The notes under the pieces are model-generated. The model had not been told where the DNA came from. It made no database searches and saw only the letters and a list, made by a program, of their open reading frames with translations. From Thalassobacillus pellis (GTDB taxonomy: Bacteria > Bacillota > Bacilli > Bacillales > Halobacillaceae), in contig NZ_JAFBDO010000001.1 in assembly GCF_016908295.1 (NCBI RefSeq), forward strand, positions 310,001 to 374,000: DNA of 64,000 nucleotides. The letters are read 5' to 3'. Within the stretch, counting starts at the first letter, position 1; each line of letters opens with the position of its first letter. The position numbers were made by a program, and so were the translations under genes. This document shows positions 44,176 to 52,962 of this stretch, piece by piece.

Positions 44176-44214
44176 AAGATAGTACTTATTATTTTTAAAA
44201 AAAGGAGCATCCAA

Positions 44215-44628
44215 ATGGCAAAAGGAAACAAAAAATATGATTACAATCTAGACCAAGTCAAACAACTTCTCGATGAAACAGACAAAAACTACCGCCAGAT
44301 TGCTGCTGAAACAGGCTGCCCTTATTCCAATGTCGTGTATCATGGACGTAAAATCAGAGGGAAAAGGTACAAAACGGGTGTGCGGGAAGCTTATACATCA
44401 GCAACTTCCAATGTAGTATCAGAAGATAAGCAAAAGACATTGCTGATTGACCCATCCAATTCGAATCCCAAGGACTCAACAGAAAGTGAAAGTTCTTCTT
44501 CCTTTCAAATCACCAACGCTAATATCCCAATAGAGGATGCGGAAGTGAAAGCTCGTAACATGATTGAAGCAGCACGGGTGCTTGGTGTCAAAGATCTGAC
44601 CATACAAATTAAGAGCAACGATCAATAA
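44215..44628 (+). CDS. Small helix-turn-helix-like protein of unknown function
   Basis: A 137-residue protein with a basic N-terminal half. Residues 8-50 (LDQVKQLLDETDKNYRQIAA followed by ETGCPYSNVVYHGRKIRGKR) look like a small DNA-binding helix-turn-helix. A Ser/Asn/Glu-rich linker follows and a C-terminal helix (DAEVKARNMIEAARVLG) ends in a possible dimerisation strand. GGAG precedes the ATG. Not recognised as a named family; regulator is a guess. Confidence 0.65.
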   Translation: MAKGNKKYDYNLDQVKQLLDETDKNYRQIAAETGCPYSNVVYHGRKIRGKRYKTGVREAYTSATSNVVSEDKQKTLLIDPSNSNPKDSTESESSSSFQITNANIPIEDAEVKARNMIEAARVLGVKDLTIQIKSNDQ

Positions 44629-44637
44629 TACTGCACA

Positions 44638-44681
44638 AAAAAGGAAACCTGAACAATTTGCGTTCGGGTTTCCTTTTTACG
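44638..44681. terminator. Bidirectional terminator
   Basis: AAAAAGGAAACC and GGTTTCCTTTTT form a 12-bp stem between convergent genes, with A- and T-runs on both sides. Confidence 0.88.
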
Positions 44682-44702
44682 TTCCGAAAGTATAAAGTTC
44701 TT

Positions 44703-45404
44703 TCACGGCTGTTGAGGTTCTTCTGGATCAGGTGCTGATTCTTTTGGTTCTTCTTTTTCTGTATCGCCTTCATCATCGGCAGGCTGTTCGGGAACTTCTT
44801 CCTCTTCTTGATTGCCTTCTTCAGAAGTGGGATCGTCTTCAGGATTTTCATTTTCTTGATTTGAACCTTCATTTGGTGCTTCTTCTTCTGAAGGAGCCGG
44901 GGTTTCCTCGCCATCACTCTCTTCTGGCTCAGCGGGCTCAGGACTTGTTGGGTTCTCACTGGAGTTTTTTCCAGTTTTCTCTTCTTCCTCTTTTGGTGGC
45001 GATGTTGGATTCCTGACAGTATCTTCCCAGTTGGAAGAAGAAGGTGGATGGTAATGATCTGATTCATCCGTATCCACTGGATCGGACTCATAATCGATAG
45101 CTTCGTTTTCATGCTCATCCAAACTAGGTTCCATAACTTCTTCCGTTTCCTCTGTTATTACTTCTTCCTGCTCACCTTCTCTGCGGGGGCTGACTTCCAT
45201 CACCTTTTCCTCTGATGTTTTATTGATCGGATATGGTTTGATGGCGTGCTCCTCAGCCTCCATTGCATACGAATACTCTGCCTTGGCGGTAAGTATTGTC
45301 TTACCGCTCTTAATGCTTTTCACAATGAAAAAACCACTGACCGCCAATCCCAATACTAAAAACACAGTTGCTGTGATAGCGACAGCTTCCTTGTTTACAT
45401 CCAT
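44703..45404 (-). CDS. Membrane-anchored protein with long acidic low-complexity tail
   Basis: A 233-residue protein. One N-terminal membrane segment (VAITATVFLVLGLAVSGFFI) is followed by about 60 residues of mixed sequence and then about 140 residues made mostly of Glu, Pro, Asp, Ser and Asn. The tail should be disordered, extending outside the cell or in the wall. Acidic low-complexity is common in halophiles. GGAG lies 9 bases before the ATG. A basic reading frame on the same strand inside the tail is a by-product of the repetitive codons. Function unknown. Confidence 0.7.
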   Translation of the reverse strand: MDVNKEAVAITATVFLVLGLAVSGFFIVKSIKSGKTILTAKAEYSYAMEAEEHAIKPYPINKTSEEKVMEVSPRREGEQEEVITEETEEVMEPSLDEHENEAIDYESDPVDTDESDHYHPPSSSNWEDTVRNPTSPPKEEEEKTGKNSSENPTSPEPAEPEESDGEETPAPSEEEAPNEGSNQENENPEDDPTSEEGNQEEEEVPEQPADDEGDTEKEEPKESAPDPEEPQQP

Positions 45405-45491
45405 TTACTTCAGCTCCATTCCATTCATTCCTGTCAAGCTGAGCTGCCTGTTTTTTTCCTACTCCTTATTTCGGCAGAGTCATCACTTTGT

Positions 45492-46415
45492 TTAAATCAT
45501 TGTTTTTACTATAGAAATAATAATCGGCAGTGATATGGCACTTAATATCGTAGAGGAAAGTACAACCTGGGATGAAAACTCCGGTTCATTGTCATATTCA
45601 ATTGCAAGCATCACAACATTTACTGCGGTCGGTACTGCACTGGATATAATAAGAACTTGTGCCATCGTACCGGAAATTCCTAAAATCCAGACAATTAAAA
45701 ATGCGAGCACGGGGGCTAATGCCAGACGCATCAAGTTCGTAAAAAGGACCTGGTTGATTTTAATTTTCCAATCGATCATAGCTAATTGAAAGCCTAATAC
45801 GAGCAAGGCAACAGGCACATACCCATTGGAAATATAATTGATAGGAGTAAGGAGCGGTTCAGGAATTGTGATACCCGTAAGCCTGATGATAACAGCCAGT
45901 ATAATAGCATAGATCACCGGCACCTTGCTTAACTCACTAAAAAATTCCTTCTTCGATAATAGTCCGGCATTCGCAGTAGCAATACCAAAGGTAAACATGA
46001 GTAATGTCTGCACCATGACAACGATAACCTGAATTGAGAGTGCCTGGGAATCATCCGGGAATACCAGCATGATCAGCGGCAGGCCGAAATTTGCACAATT
46101 GTAGAAAACAATACTGTTTGTAACTGTCGATGCCCTTCGATTATTCAGATGGCGAGCTTTGACAAATAAATAGGAAAGTACCATCAAAACACCTGTGAAA
46201 ATCATTAAAAATAAAATCGTGTCCCCGATCAGCCGGTAGGCAATATTGATGCCATACAGACTTTTGAAAACAAGGACTGGAATAAATACCACAAATAATA
46301 ATTTCGAGAAAACTTTGACCTCAAATTGATACTTTTTTTGGATCAATATTCCTGTGAGAACTATTAAAAATATAGGGATTATATTTGAAAGTAAAATGCT
46401 GAAAAACATACCCAA
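45492..46415 (-). CDS. AEC-family transporter (auxin efflux carrier type)
   Basis: A 307-residue membrane protein with about ten spans of the AEC family, which export or exchange organic acids and amino acids. I suggest the TTG at 46413-46415 (spacing seven from GGAGG) giving MGMFFSILLSNIIPI; the ATG two codons later or one six codons earlier are alternatives. Substrate unknown. It is transcribed with the same direction as the acidic membrane protein, about 90 bases upstream of it. Confidence 0.85.
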   Translation of the reverse strand: MGMFFSILLSNIIPIFLIVLTGILIQKKYQFEVKVFSKLLFVVFIPVLVFKSLYGINIAYRLIGDTILFLMIFTGVLMVLSYLFVKARHLNNRRASTVTNSIVFYNCANFGLPLIMLVFPDDSQALSIQVIVVMVQTLLMFTFGIATANAGLLSKKEFFSELSKVPVIYAIILAVIIRLTGITIPEPLLTPINYISNGYVPVALLVLGFQLAMIDWKIKINQVLFTNLMRLALAPVLAFLIVWILGISGTMAQVLIISSAVPTAVNVVMLAIEYDNEPEFSSQVVLSSTILSAISLPIIISIVKTMI

Positions 46416-46481
46416 CCTATATCCTCCTTCCATACTGATGACTACTTAAGGAATCTAAGGCTGGTTTTCACCGATGCGAAA

Positions 46482-46516
46482 AAAATGCCGAACAAATGTC
46501 AGCCTGTCCGGCATTT
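46482..46516 (-). terminator. Terminator of the second LCP gene
   Basis: AAATGCCG and CGGCATTT arms; on the minus strand TTTTTTTC follows. Confidence 0.82.
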
Positions 46517-46525
46517 CTTAGAAAC

Positions 46526-47458
46526 TTAAGAATTGTACTCCTTTATCATTTGATGCACTTTCTGTACTTCCTGATCAGGAACCTGCAGGTAATAAATACC
46601 ATCTATTCTTGTACCATTGCCCTTCATTTGATAGGTTTCTGTATTTTTCCGAGCACTACGGTAATCAGTTGCCAGCATACGCATAGCAGCAAAATTCATG
46701 TTTGTACTCACATTGTTCCCAAGTACATCCATAATGTCACCGATTTTATTAACTCCGCCAAAACTTGCACCTTTTTCAATGATCCCTTCAATCACTTGGC
46801 GCTGCCGCTCATTACGACCAGCATCCCCCTGAGGATCCTGTTTACGCATTCGTACAAATGCCAATGCTTCCTGACCGCCCAGGTGCAATTCGCCTTTTGG
46901 AAATTCATAGCTTCCATTCGTAAAAGCAAGATCATTATTGACGGTCACTCCCCCGACCGCACTTACAAGCTGAGCTAATCCTTCCATATTCATGCGGACA
47001 TAATAATCAAGCTCAATATCAAGAAAGCTTTCGACAGTCTTGACACTCATTTCACTCCCGCCAAATGCATAAGAATGGTTGATTTTATCCGAAAACCCTT
47101 TCCCTATAATTTTGGTACGGGTATCTCGCGGGATACTTACCATTTGCATCCGGTCATTGTTCGGGTCCAGTGTCAGCACGATCATCGTATCTGAACGGCC
47201 TCGGTCGTCTTCCCGTTCATCGACACCGAGCAGCAGAATATTGAGAGGCTTCTTTTTCTCAATTTTTTTCTTGGTCAGTTCTGTATCTATAGAAGAAACA
47301 GGATTATGAAGTTTATTATCAACCGTACTCTTGACATTATGGAAGATCGAGTAAGCGTACGCTCCTCCACCAACAATAAGAAGCGCAATAACTAAAAGGG
47401 TTATTTTCCACCATCTCCCCTTTTTTCGCTGCTTCATTTTTTGTTCTTTGCGACTCAT
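46526..47458 (-). CDS. LytR-CpsA-Psr (LCP) family protein, second copy
   Basis: A 310-residue LCP protein. A short basic tail and one membrane span (VALLIVGGGAYAYSI region) precede the LCP domain with LLLGVDEREDDRGRSDTMIV, SIPRDTRTKI and ALAFVRMRKQDPQGDAGRNERQRQ. It would attach wall teichoic acid or other polymers. GAGGTGG precedes the ATG by five bases. It diverges from the unknown gene at 47798. Confidence 0.92.
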   Translation of the reverse strand: MSRKEQKMKQRKKGRWWKITLLVIALLIVGGGAYAYSIFHNVKSTVDNKLHNPVSSIDTELTKKKIEKKKPLNILLLGVDEREDDRGRSDTMIVLTLDPNNDRMQMVSIPRDTRTKIIGKGFSDKINHSYAFGGSEMSVKTVESFLDIELDYYVRMNMEGLAQLVSAVGGVTVNNDLAFTNGSYEFPKGELHLGGQEALAFVRMRKQDPQGDAGRNERQRQVIEGIIEKGASFGGVNKIGDIMDVLGNNVSTNMNFAAMRMLATDYRSARKNTETYQMKGNGTRIDGIYYLQVPDQEVQKVHQMIKEYNS

Positions 47459-47797
47459 AGGTCCACCTCATTATAAGTAATAAAACTTCTTTTCTATTAT
47501 ACGGAATTTGTAGAATATTGTATAGAGGATAAGCAGGACTATATTCCAACTTTTTACTTGGCTCGAGGTCCAAGTGAAAAGTTGGACCCCTCTTTCGTTT
47601 TCACGCCTTAGAAGACTGGATCAATCTCTTCGACTTTATAAAAACGTCAATTTTTTAAAAGGTGCAGCCTTACAGGTTTGTATTTGGTCTATTCAAGCAA
47701 TACTTGTACTACTTAGACTGTTGTCTTTTATAGAGATAACATATTGTTTTTTCATTATTCAAGACTTAGTGACATTCCTATAGAAGGAGGAGAGTAG
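47459..47797. other. Intergenic region with long hairpin
   Basis: A 16-base arm starting CCAACTTTT (47546-47561) and its complement (47570-47585) pair at 15 of 16 positions around an eight-base loop containing CTCGAG. No T-run follows directly on either strand. The rest shows no gene with a ribosome site. Confidence 0.5.
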
Positions 47798-48403
47798 ATG
47801 AGACTTGCGAGATTGATTTTTTCTTTCGTGATAACCCTTCCTTTACTATGTGCTGGTATGGCACTGACGTACTTATCATTGTTCCATTCTCATGATATTT
47901 ATGACAAACAGGTAAGTGAAATCGTCAAGGAAGAATACGAACTGTCGACAGAACACAGTAAAGCTGAGGAGGAATTTCGTCCAATCGAAGAAGCCTCTAT
48001 CCCCAAAGAAAGAGGGAAAGGATATAACTTGGCAAGTAAGCAAAACGAGGAATCAGCCTCCGCGATCATTGATTCTTACCGACCAAAGCTGGAAGAGCTG
48101 AAACAAGAGGTATACGAACGGACAGAACAACTAATTGCACAGGCTCAGAAGGAGTACGACGAAAAAATAGACAATAGTGAAGAGATTTCATACGGATATT
48201 TTTATCAGAAGTATACCCAGGCTGCAAAAGACTTGGAGAAGGTTACAGACAAGGCTTTTAAGGATTTGTATCAGTCGCTACAATCCGAACTATCTGCCCA
48301 AGATTATGATAAAAGACTTGCAGATGAATTGAAACAGGAATACCAGGATACAAAGAAATCATTAGTGACAGCAATCACCAATAAAGTTGCAGCTGAATTT
48401 TAA
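47798..48403 (+). CDS. Uncharacterised membrane-anchored coiled-coil protein
   Basis: A 201-residue protein. The N-terminus (LIFSFVITLPLLCAGMALTY) is a signal or anchor; the remainder is highly charged, mostly helical and probably coiled coil (for example LEELKQEVYERTEQLIAQAQ). AGAAGGAGG precedes the ATG. A strong hairpin follows the stop codon. Not recognised; an extracytoplasmic structural or chaperone role is possible. Confidence 0.7.
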   Translation: MRLARLIFSFVITLPLLCAGMALTYLSLFHSHDIYDKQVSEIVKEEYELSTEHSKAEEEFRPIEEASIPKERGKGYNLASKQNEESASAIIDSYRPKLEELKQEVYERTEQLIAQAQKEYDEKIDNSEEISYGYFYQKYTQAAKDLEKVTDKAFKDLYQSLQSELSAQDYDKRLADELKQEYQDTKKSLVTAITNKVAAEF

Positions 48404-48404
48404 T

Positions 48405-48447
48405 AATCCCCCAAAGGCATCTCCATATGGATACCATCTGGGGGATT
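48405..48447. terminator. Bidirectional hairpin terminator
   Basis: AATCCCCC and GGGGGATT arms with an inner palindromic segment around CCATATGG, between convergent genes. Confidence 0.8.
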
Positions 48448-48449
48448 AA

Positions 48450-49733
48450 TTATTGCATGCTTTCAATAGACTGTTTAAGGACATGGACAGCGGTTACACA
48501 ATCATTTAATGAAGACCATTCTTTCGGGTTATGGCTCGTTCCATTCGCACTTCTTACAAACAACATTCCCATTGGTACATAACGGCCTATAATCATAGCA
48601 TCATGGCCCGCCCCACTGGGAAGGAGCTTCTGTTCCAGCCCATTTTGCCCAGCTGCTGTCATCAATTTTTCTTTTAGTCTCTCATTGACCGGTACTGGTG
48701 CCACTCGGTGTGTTATGGCACTTTCGACTTTCACGCTATAATGGTTTGCAATATTTGCAGCACGGGCTTTAGTCTTTTCTATAAGCAAATCCCGTGTATC
48801 CTCCTTTATATCACGGATGTCTACGTGCAGCTCAACCCTCCCCGGGATGACATTTACTCCATTCGGGTCAACTTCAAGCTTTCCAACTGTTGCAACAGCT
48901 GATTCACTTACCTGTTCAGGGAGCGAATTCACTTCAAGAATGAATTTACTTGCTGCCAATAATGCATCCTGACGGTCGTCCATCGGTGTATTTCCTGCAT
49001 GACCGGCAACTCCTTCGAAAATGAATTTCAGCCAGCATGGCCCTGCGATACCTGATACTATTCCTACAGGCTGATTCCCTTTTTCCAATTGCTTTCCCTG
49101 CTCGATATGGACTTCTATAAATGCATGAATACTTTCAAAATCCCACTTTGTGGCAGCTAGCTTTGTGAAATCCAGACCATCCTGCTCCAATACTTTTTCA
49201 AAAGAAGTTCCTTCAAGATCAGATAAAGAGGAGAGCATTTCCCAATCGAGATCACCGACTACCGCTTTACTGCCAGTCAAGCCAGTATTGAATCTTGAAC
49301 CCTCTTCGTCGGAAAAAATGACGATTTCATATGGAATGTCAGGCTGAAATCCGATTTGCTTCCACGACTCAGCGACCTCTAAAGCTGCCAGTACACCGAG
49401 CACACCATCAAAGTGGCCCCCATTCGGTACCGTATCGAGGTGAGAACCAGATAAAATAGAAGCATGTTGGGTATGCCTGCCTTCCATTCTGCCAAATACA
49501 TTACCTGCTTCATCTTCCCTGACACTCAGTCCTGCTTCACGCATCCACTTTTTGACCAGTTCTTTTGCTTGTCTTTCCTCTCTCGAATACCCCAGGCGTC
49601 TCGAACCGCCCTCCGGGGTTTGTCCAATTTCTGAAATAAGTCCAAAACGCTTCGCTAAACGGCTGCCCTTTACACCAGCATAGTCTAAAGAATAATTATA
49701 ATTTTGAATCAATCGACTTTCTAAGTCGTTCAT
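48450..49733 (-). CDS. Zn-dependent M20 amidohydrolase (allantoate/N-carbamoyl-amino-acid hydrolase type)
   Basis: A 427-residue enzyme. Metal ligands lie in GSHLDTVPNGGHFDG, SDEEGSRF and the C-terminal SGAGHDAMIIG. This is the pattern of allantoate amidohydrolase, ureidoglycolate and N-carbamoyl-L-amino-acid hydrolases. I use the ATG at 49731-49733 after GGTGGT; an upstream in-frame ATG overlaps the transporter gene. It is 17 bases after a YfcC-type transporter, so the pair probably takes up and hydrolyses one amidated or carbamoylated compound. Confidence 0.85.
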   Translation of the reverse strand: MNDLESRLIQNYNYSLDYAGVKGSRLAKRFGLISEIGQTPEGGSRRLGYSREERQAKELVKKWMREAGLSVREDEAGNVFGRMEGRHTQHASILSGSHLDTVPNGGHFDGVLGVLAALEVAESWKQIGFQPDIPYEIVIFSDEEGSRFNTGLTGSKAVVGDLDWEMLSSLSDLEGTSFEKVLEQDGLDFTKLAATKWDFESIHAFIEVHIEQGKQLEKGNQPVGIVSGIAGPCWLKFIFEGVAGHAGNTPMDDRQDALLAASKFILEVNSLPEQVSESAVATVGKLEVDPNGVNVIPGRVELHVDIRDIKEDTRDLLIEKTKARAANIANHYSVKVESAITHRVAPVPVNERLKEKLMTAAGQNGLEQKLLPSGAGHDAMIIGRYVPMGMLFVRSANGTSHNPKEWSSLNDCVTAVHVLKQSIESMQ

Positions 49734-49750
49734 ATTTTCACCACCCCTTT

Positions 49751-51178
49751 TCACATTGGTCCATAGTTGATCAACTGGGCAATAATTAAAAATACGACAC
49801 ATAAGCTGTACCAGATGATAAGTAACGGCCAAATAAACTTGATCCACTTTTCCCAGCGGATGCCGCCCATTGCAAGTGTGGCCATAAAATAGCCGGACGT
49901 TGGGTAGAATATGTTCGAAAAACCGTCTCCCATTAAAAAAGCTAATACAGCCGTCTGCCTGGTTACCCCTGATAAATCTGCCAGACCTGTCATAATCGGC
50001 ATGGAAACCATTGCCTGTCCACTACCTGATGGAATTAAGAAATTCAATAAACCTTGGACGATCATCATGAATACAGCAGTCATCGAATCTGGAATAACAC
50101 TTACCATCTCTCCAAAAGCGTAGATGATTGTATCCATAATCTGTCCTTCTTCTAGCACTACCGCAACAGCTCGGGCGATACCGACTACCATAGCGCCTAA
50201 GAGGATCTTTTTAAAACCTTCATTAAATGATTCAGCAATTTCGCTCGACCTTAACCCTGCTACTAAACCGGTAACGACCCCGATGATAGCGTATAGCCCT
50301 GTAAGTTCTCTGAAATACCAGCCATAATTCACCAATCCAAAAATAAGTATCCCAAAGAAAATGAGTAGTGTGATCGAGGCAAGCACCTGCCTGGTGGAAG
50401 CCTTACTTGCCGTATTGTCCTCCAGGTGGGTTGGCGTTTCCTCAGAACTTTCTTCATAAACAATGCTTTGCTCAGGATTTTCCTTTACTTTTTTTCCATA
50501 ACGCCATACATACAAAATACCAACTATTAAAATTACAACTAAAATGACTGCCCTGTATCCGATTCCTGAATAAAAAGGGAGTTCTGCAATTTCCTGCGCT
50601 GTCCCCAAGTTAGCAGGTACCGTCAATGCTATGGCAAACCCTGCTATGGTTGAAACGAGTACGATACCGCCAGCTGTAATTTTGTCGAAACCCAACTTTA
50701 AGATAAGCGGTAGAATTGCAGGCAAATAGACGAGGCTCAATTCAACCTGACCGGTAATAGTCGTAAATAGGGAAAAAGGAACCATCAGGGTCGGAATAAT
50801 CCATAATCCCTTATTGGAAAATGTATGTGCCAGCTTATTTACCCCTATGTCAATTACCCCTGTCCGTTCGATGACAGCAAACATGCCTCCAATCATGATG
50901 ATCCCAAAAATGATTTCAGCGGACTGGATCAAACCCATCGGGATGGAAAGCATGAATTCCATCCATCCAATCGGCGAGGAAGCGATGTATTCGAATGTCC
51001 CTGGCTGTAATATTGCTGCCCCGCTCTCATTTTTCACCCTTTCAAATTGCCCGGCAGGTACAAGATAAGTAGCAATTGAACCAAGCAGAATCATTCCAAA
51101 CAAGATGACATAAATATGGGGGACCTTTTCCCTTGGCTTTTCTCTTCCATCTACCTGGGGATCTTGCTTGTTTTTCAT
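49751..51178 (-). CDS. YfcC-family transporter
   Basis: A 475-residue protein with about 12 membrane spans, beginning VPHIYVILFGMILLGSIATY and containing LIPSGSGQAMVSMP, as in YfcC and ArcD/DcuC-like carriers of basic amino acids or C4-dicarboxylates. GGAGG is just before the ATG. It is upstream of and probably co-transcribed with the M20 hydrolase. Confidence 0.85.
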   Translation of the reverse strand: MKNKQDPQVDGREKPREKVPHIYVILFGMILLGSIATYLVPAGQFERVKNESGAAILQPGTFEYIASSPIGWMEFMLSIPMGLIQSAEIIFGIIMIGGMFAVIERTGVIDIGVNKLAHTFSNKGLWIIPTLMVPFSLFTTITGQVELSLVYLPAILPLILKLGFDKITAGGIVLVSTIAGFAIALTVPANLGTAQEIAELPFYSGIGYRAVILVVILIVGILYVWRYGKKVKENPEQSIVYEESSEETPTHLEDNTASKASTRQVLASITLLIFFGILIFGLVNYGWYFRELTGLYAIIGVVTGLVAGLRSSEIAESFNEGFKKILLGAMVVGIARAVAVVLEEGQIMDTIIYAFGEMVSVIPDSMTAVFMMIVQGLLNFLIPSGSGQAMVSMPIMTGLADLSGVTRQTAVLAFLMGDGFSNIFYPTSGYFMATLAMGGIRWEKWIKFIWPLLIIWYSLCVVFLIIAQLINYGPM

Positions 51179-51293
51179 GTGTTCCCTCCTATTTCATTTT
51201 TTATAATTATACATAATAGTGCATCTCCTTTACTTACATACTAAAATAAATAACACCAATTGCAAGCAATCTATTCAAATTCATGAATTTTCA

Positions 51294-51335
51294 TAAAAAA
51301 ATCTCAGGAACCGCCAACAATGGTTGTTCCTGAGA
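51294..51335 (-). terminator. Terminator of the acyl-CoA operon
   Basis: TCTCAGGAAC (51302-51311) and GTTCCTGAGA (51326-51335) form a ten-base stem; on the minus strand a T-run follows. Confidence 0.88.
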
Positions 51336-51347
51336 AATGGAGATTTA

Positions 51348-52127
51348 TTATAGCATTTCATAAGATGGCGGTAACCAGCGGCCACGCTCCTTTTTGTTGA
51401 CTGCATATATTTCACCTGTCTGATGAATATTCCGATCTACTATGTAATCGACAATAAATTGGGCAACTTGTTCAGAAGAACCCACATCCCAGTATGCAGC
51501 TTCTTCTTCAGTTGCGGCTTCCTTTTTTGCTTTTTCGATATGGGGTCTGGTCATATCTGTCAGAGCTGCTGGTGCAAGTGCATTCACCTTTATACCATCT
51601 CGCTTCAATTCCTTGGCTAGTGTCCAGGTCATCCCCAGAATCGCAGCCTTAGCAGCACTGTAATTAACCTGGCCGATATTTCCTACCAGCCCTGCCAATG
51701 AAGTCATTTGCAGGAGGAACCCTTGCCTTTTCGTTTCTTTAAAGTATCGAATAACCGGCTGACTGCAGATGAAAGTTCCTGTTACATGGGTATCGATCAC
51801 TTCCTGAAAATCTCTCAGACCCATCCGATGGGCGATCTGATCACGGGTAACACCGGCATTATTGATGATACCAGTTACATCACCAAAATTATCAACTGCA
51901 GCAGCAGTCAATCGTTCTCCCATGTCTGTTTCCGTCACAGATCCCGCCACACCGACACCCCGTCCGCCTGTTTGTTCGATCTCGCTGATAACTTTTTCTA
52001 CGTTTGTGGAGGATCTTCCATTAACTACCACGGAAGCTCCCGCTTCAGCCAAAGCCAGTGCGGTACTTCTGCCAATTCCACGCGTTGAGCCTGTCACAAT
52101 CACCACTTCGTCCTGCAGTTTATTCAT
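51348..52127 (-). CDS. SDR-family 3-oxoacyl-(ACP/CoA) reductase
   Basis: A 259-residue classical short-chain dehydrogenase. The NAD(P)-binding loop is GSTRGIGRS, the NNAG motif is present and the catalytic Tyr/Lys are in YSAAKAA. Similar to FabG/PhaB. It is the last gene of the AMP-ligase-thiolase-hydratase operon (one base after the hot-dog gene). It could reduce 3-oxoacyl-CoA or oxidise 3-hydroxyacyl-CoA. Confidence 0.88.
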   Translation of the reverse strand: MNKLQDEVVIVTGSTRGIGRSTALALAEAGASVVVNGRSSTNVEKVISEIEQTGGRGVGVAGSVTETDMGERLTAAAVDNFGDVTGIINNAGVTRDQIAHRMGLRDFQEVIDTHVTGTFICSQPVIRYFKETKRQGFLLQMTSLAGLVGNIGQVNYSAAKAAILGMTWTLAKELKRDGIKVNALAPAALTDMTRPHIEKAKKEAATEEEAAYWDVGSSEQVAQFIVDYIVDRNIHQTGEIYAVNKKERGRWLPPSYEML

Positions 52128-52128
52128 G

Positions 52129-52524
52129 TTAATCCCCCCGTACTGTTACTTTACCGTGACTTACCTGAACATCGTCCTGATTTTTGACAAACAGTTCAAT
52201 TGTGATGGATTCAGCTGGTGCTTGTAAGACTTTTCCACCTACTCTAACTGTATCACCTTTAAAAAGCGGCCTGGAAAAAGTGGTAACGAATTCGTGGACT
52301 TCCACGTGCTTACCTAGCCAATTTGTAACAGCAGCCGTCATTACTCCCATTGTCCACATTCCGTGAATGACTTCTGCCGGAAACCCTGCAGCCTTTGCTT
52401 CCTTTTCATCCAAATGAATGGAATTCCAATCCTGGGATGCTTCTGCGAATTTCTTTATTTCTGTTTTAGTGATAGGACCAATTTCAAACATGGGAAAAAC
52501 GGTGTTCTCTCGATTTCTCGCCAC
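52129..52524 (-). CDS. MaoC-like hot-dog hydratase
   Basis: A 131-residue single hot-dog domain. The catalytic Asp/His are in DWNSIHLDEKEAKAAGFPAE and VIHGMWTMG, as in (R)-specific enoyl-CoA hydratases. It starts with GTG after GGGG. The neighbour at 52527 is a second hot-dog protein, so the two probably form a heterodimer like HadAB. It lies between that gene and the SDR gene with two- and one-base gaps. Confidence 0.85.
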   Translation of the reverse strand: MARNRENTVFPMFEIGPITKTEIKKFAEASQDWNSIHLDEKEAKAAGFPAEVIHGMWTMGVMTAAVTNWLGKHVEVHEFVTTFSRPLFKGDTVRVGGKVLQAPAESITIELFVKNQDDVQVSHGKVTVRGD

Positions 52525-52526
52525 TC

Positions 52527-52958
52527 TTAATTATCCCCTTTGATCATCAATGTCGTTTCTGCAATGGCATGTATCTCCTCGTGAAAAGAGATGGTTAATG
52601 TGTGATCTAAAAACTGTACGCGTCCTATTGATATATGTTTTATTGCCATCTTGTCCAGTACCAGCTTGCATTCATATGCCCTATCGGCTATAAGTGGCCG
52701 CCTGTAGTAAAAACGCTGTCGGGTATGGATTATCCCATCCATATTATAAAGCCATGGGATATCAAACACCCTCCAAAAAGTGACTGGCATAGTAGCAGGC
52801 AAGGGAATATTTTCATACCCCTCTGCCAAGGCAGCTTCATAGCTGAAATAGACGTCATCCTTCAATTGGACAGCTTCAGCAAATTGGGCTGCTTCTTTTT
52901 GAGTGAAAAGAATGGTTTTAGCATTTAGCTCAGTTCCCTGCCATTTATTATCAATCAT
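52527..52958 (-). CDS. FAS1-like/MaoC N-terminal hot-dog dehydratase
   Basis: A 143-residue hot-dog protein resembling the N-terminal (non-catalytic) half of MaoC-type dehydratases: SYEAALAEGYENIPLPATMP, then WLYNMDGIIHTRQRFYYRRP. The MaoC Asp/His pair is absent, suggesting a structural partner of the next gene. The ATG at 52956-52958 lies four bases after the thiolase stop; an upstream in-frame start lies inside the thiolase gene. Confidence 0.8.
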   Translation of the reverse strand: MIDNKWQGTELNAKTILFTQKEAAQFAEAVQLKDDVYFSYEAALAEGYENIPLPATMPVTFWRVFDIPWLYNMDGIIHTRQRFYYRRPLIADRAYECKLVLDKMAIKHISIGRVQFLDHTLTISFHEEIHAIAETTLMIKGDN

Positions 52959-52962
52959 GTGC

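Noticed and set aside
44609-45118. 169-codon strongly basic frame inside the acidic membrane protein gene
   Set aside because: Low-complexity Glu/Pro/Ser codons produce a long open frame by chance in the +1 register; no ribosome site and no membrane or domain features.
47574-47783. 69-codon plus-strand frame upstream of the 201-residue protein
   Set aside because: It starts inside a hairpin, has no ribosome site and is compositionally unlike a gene.
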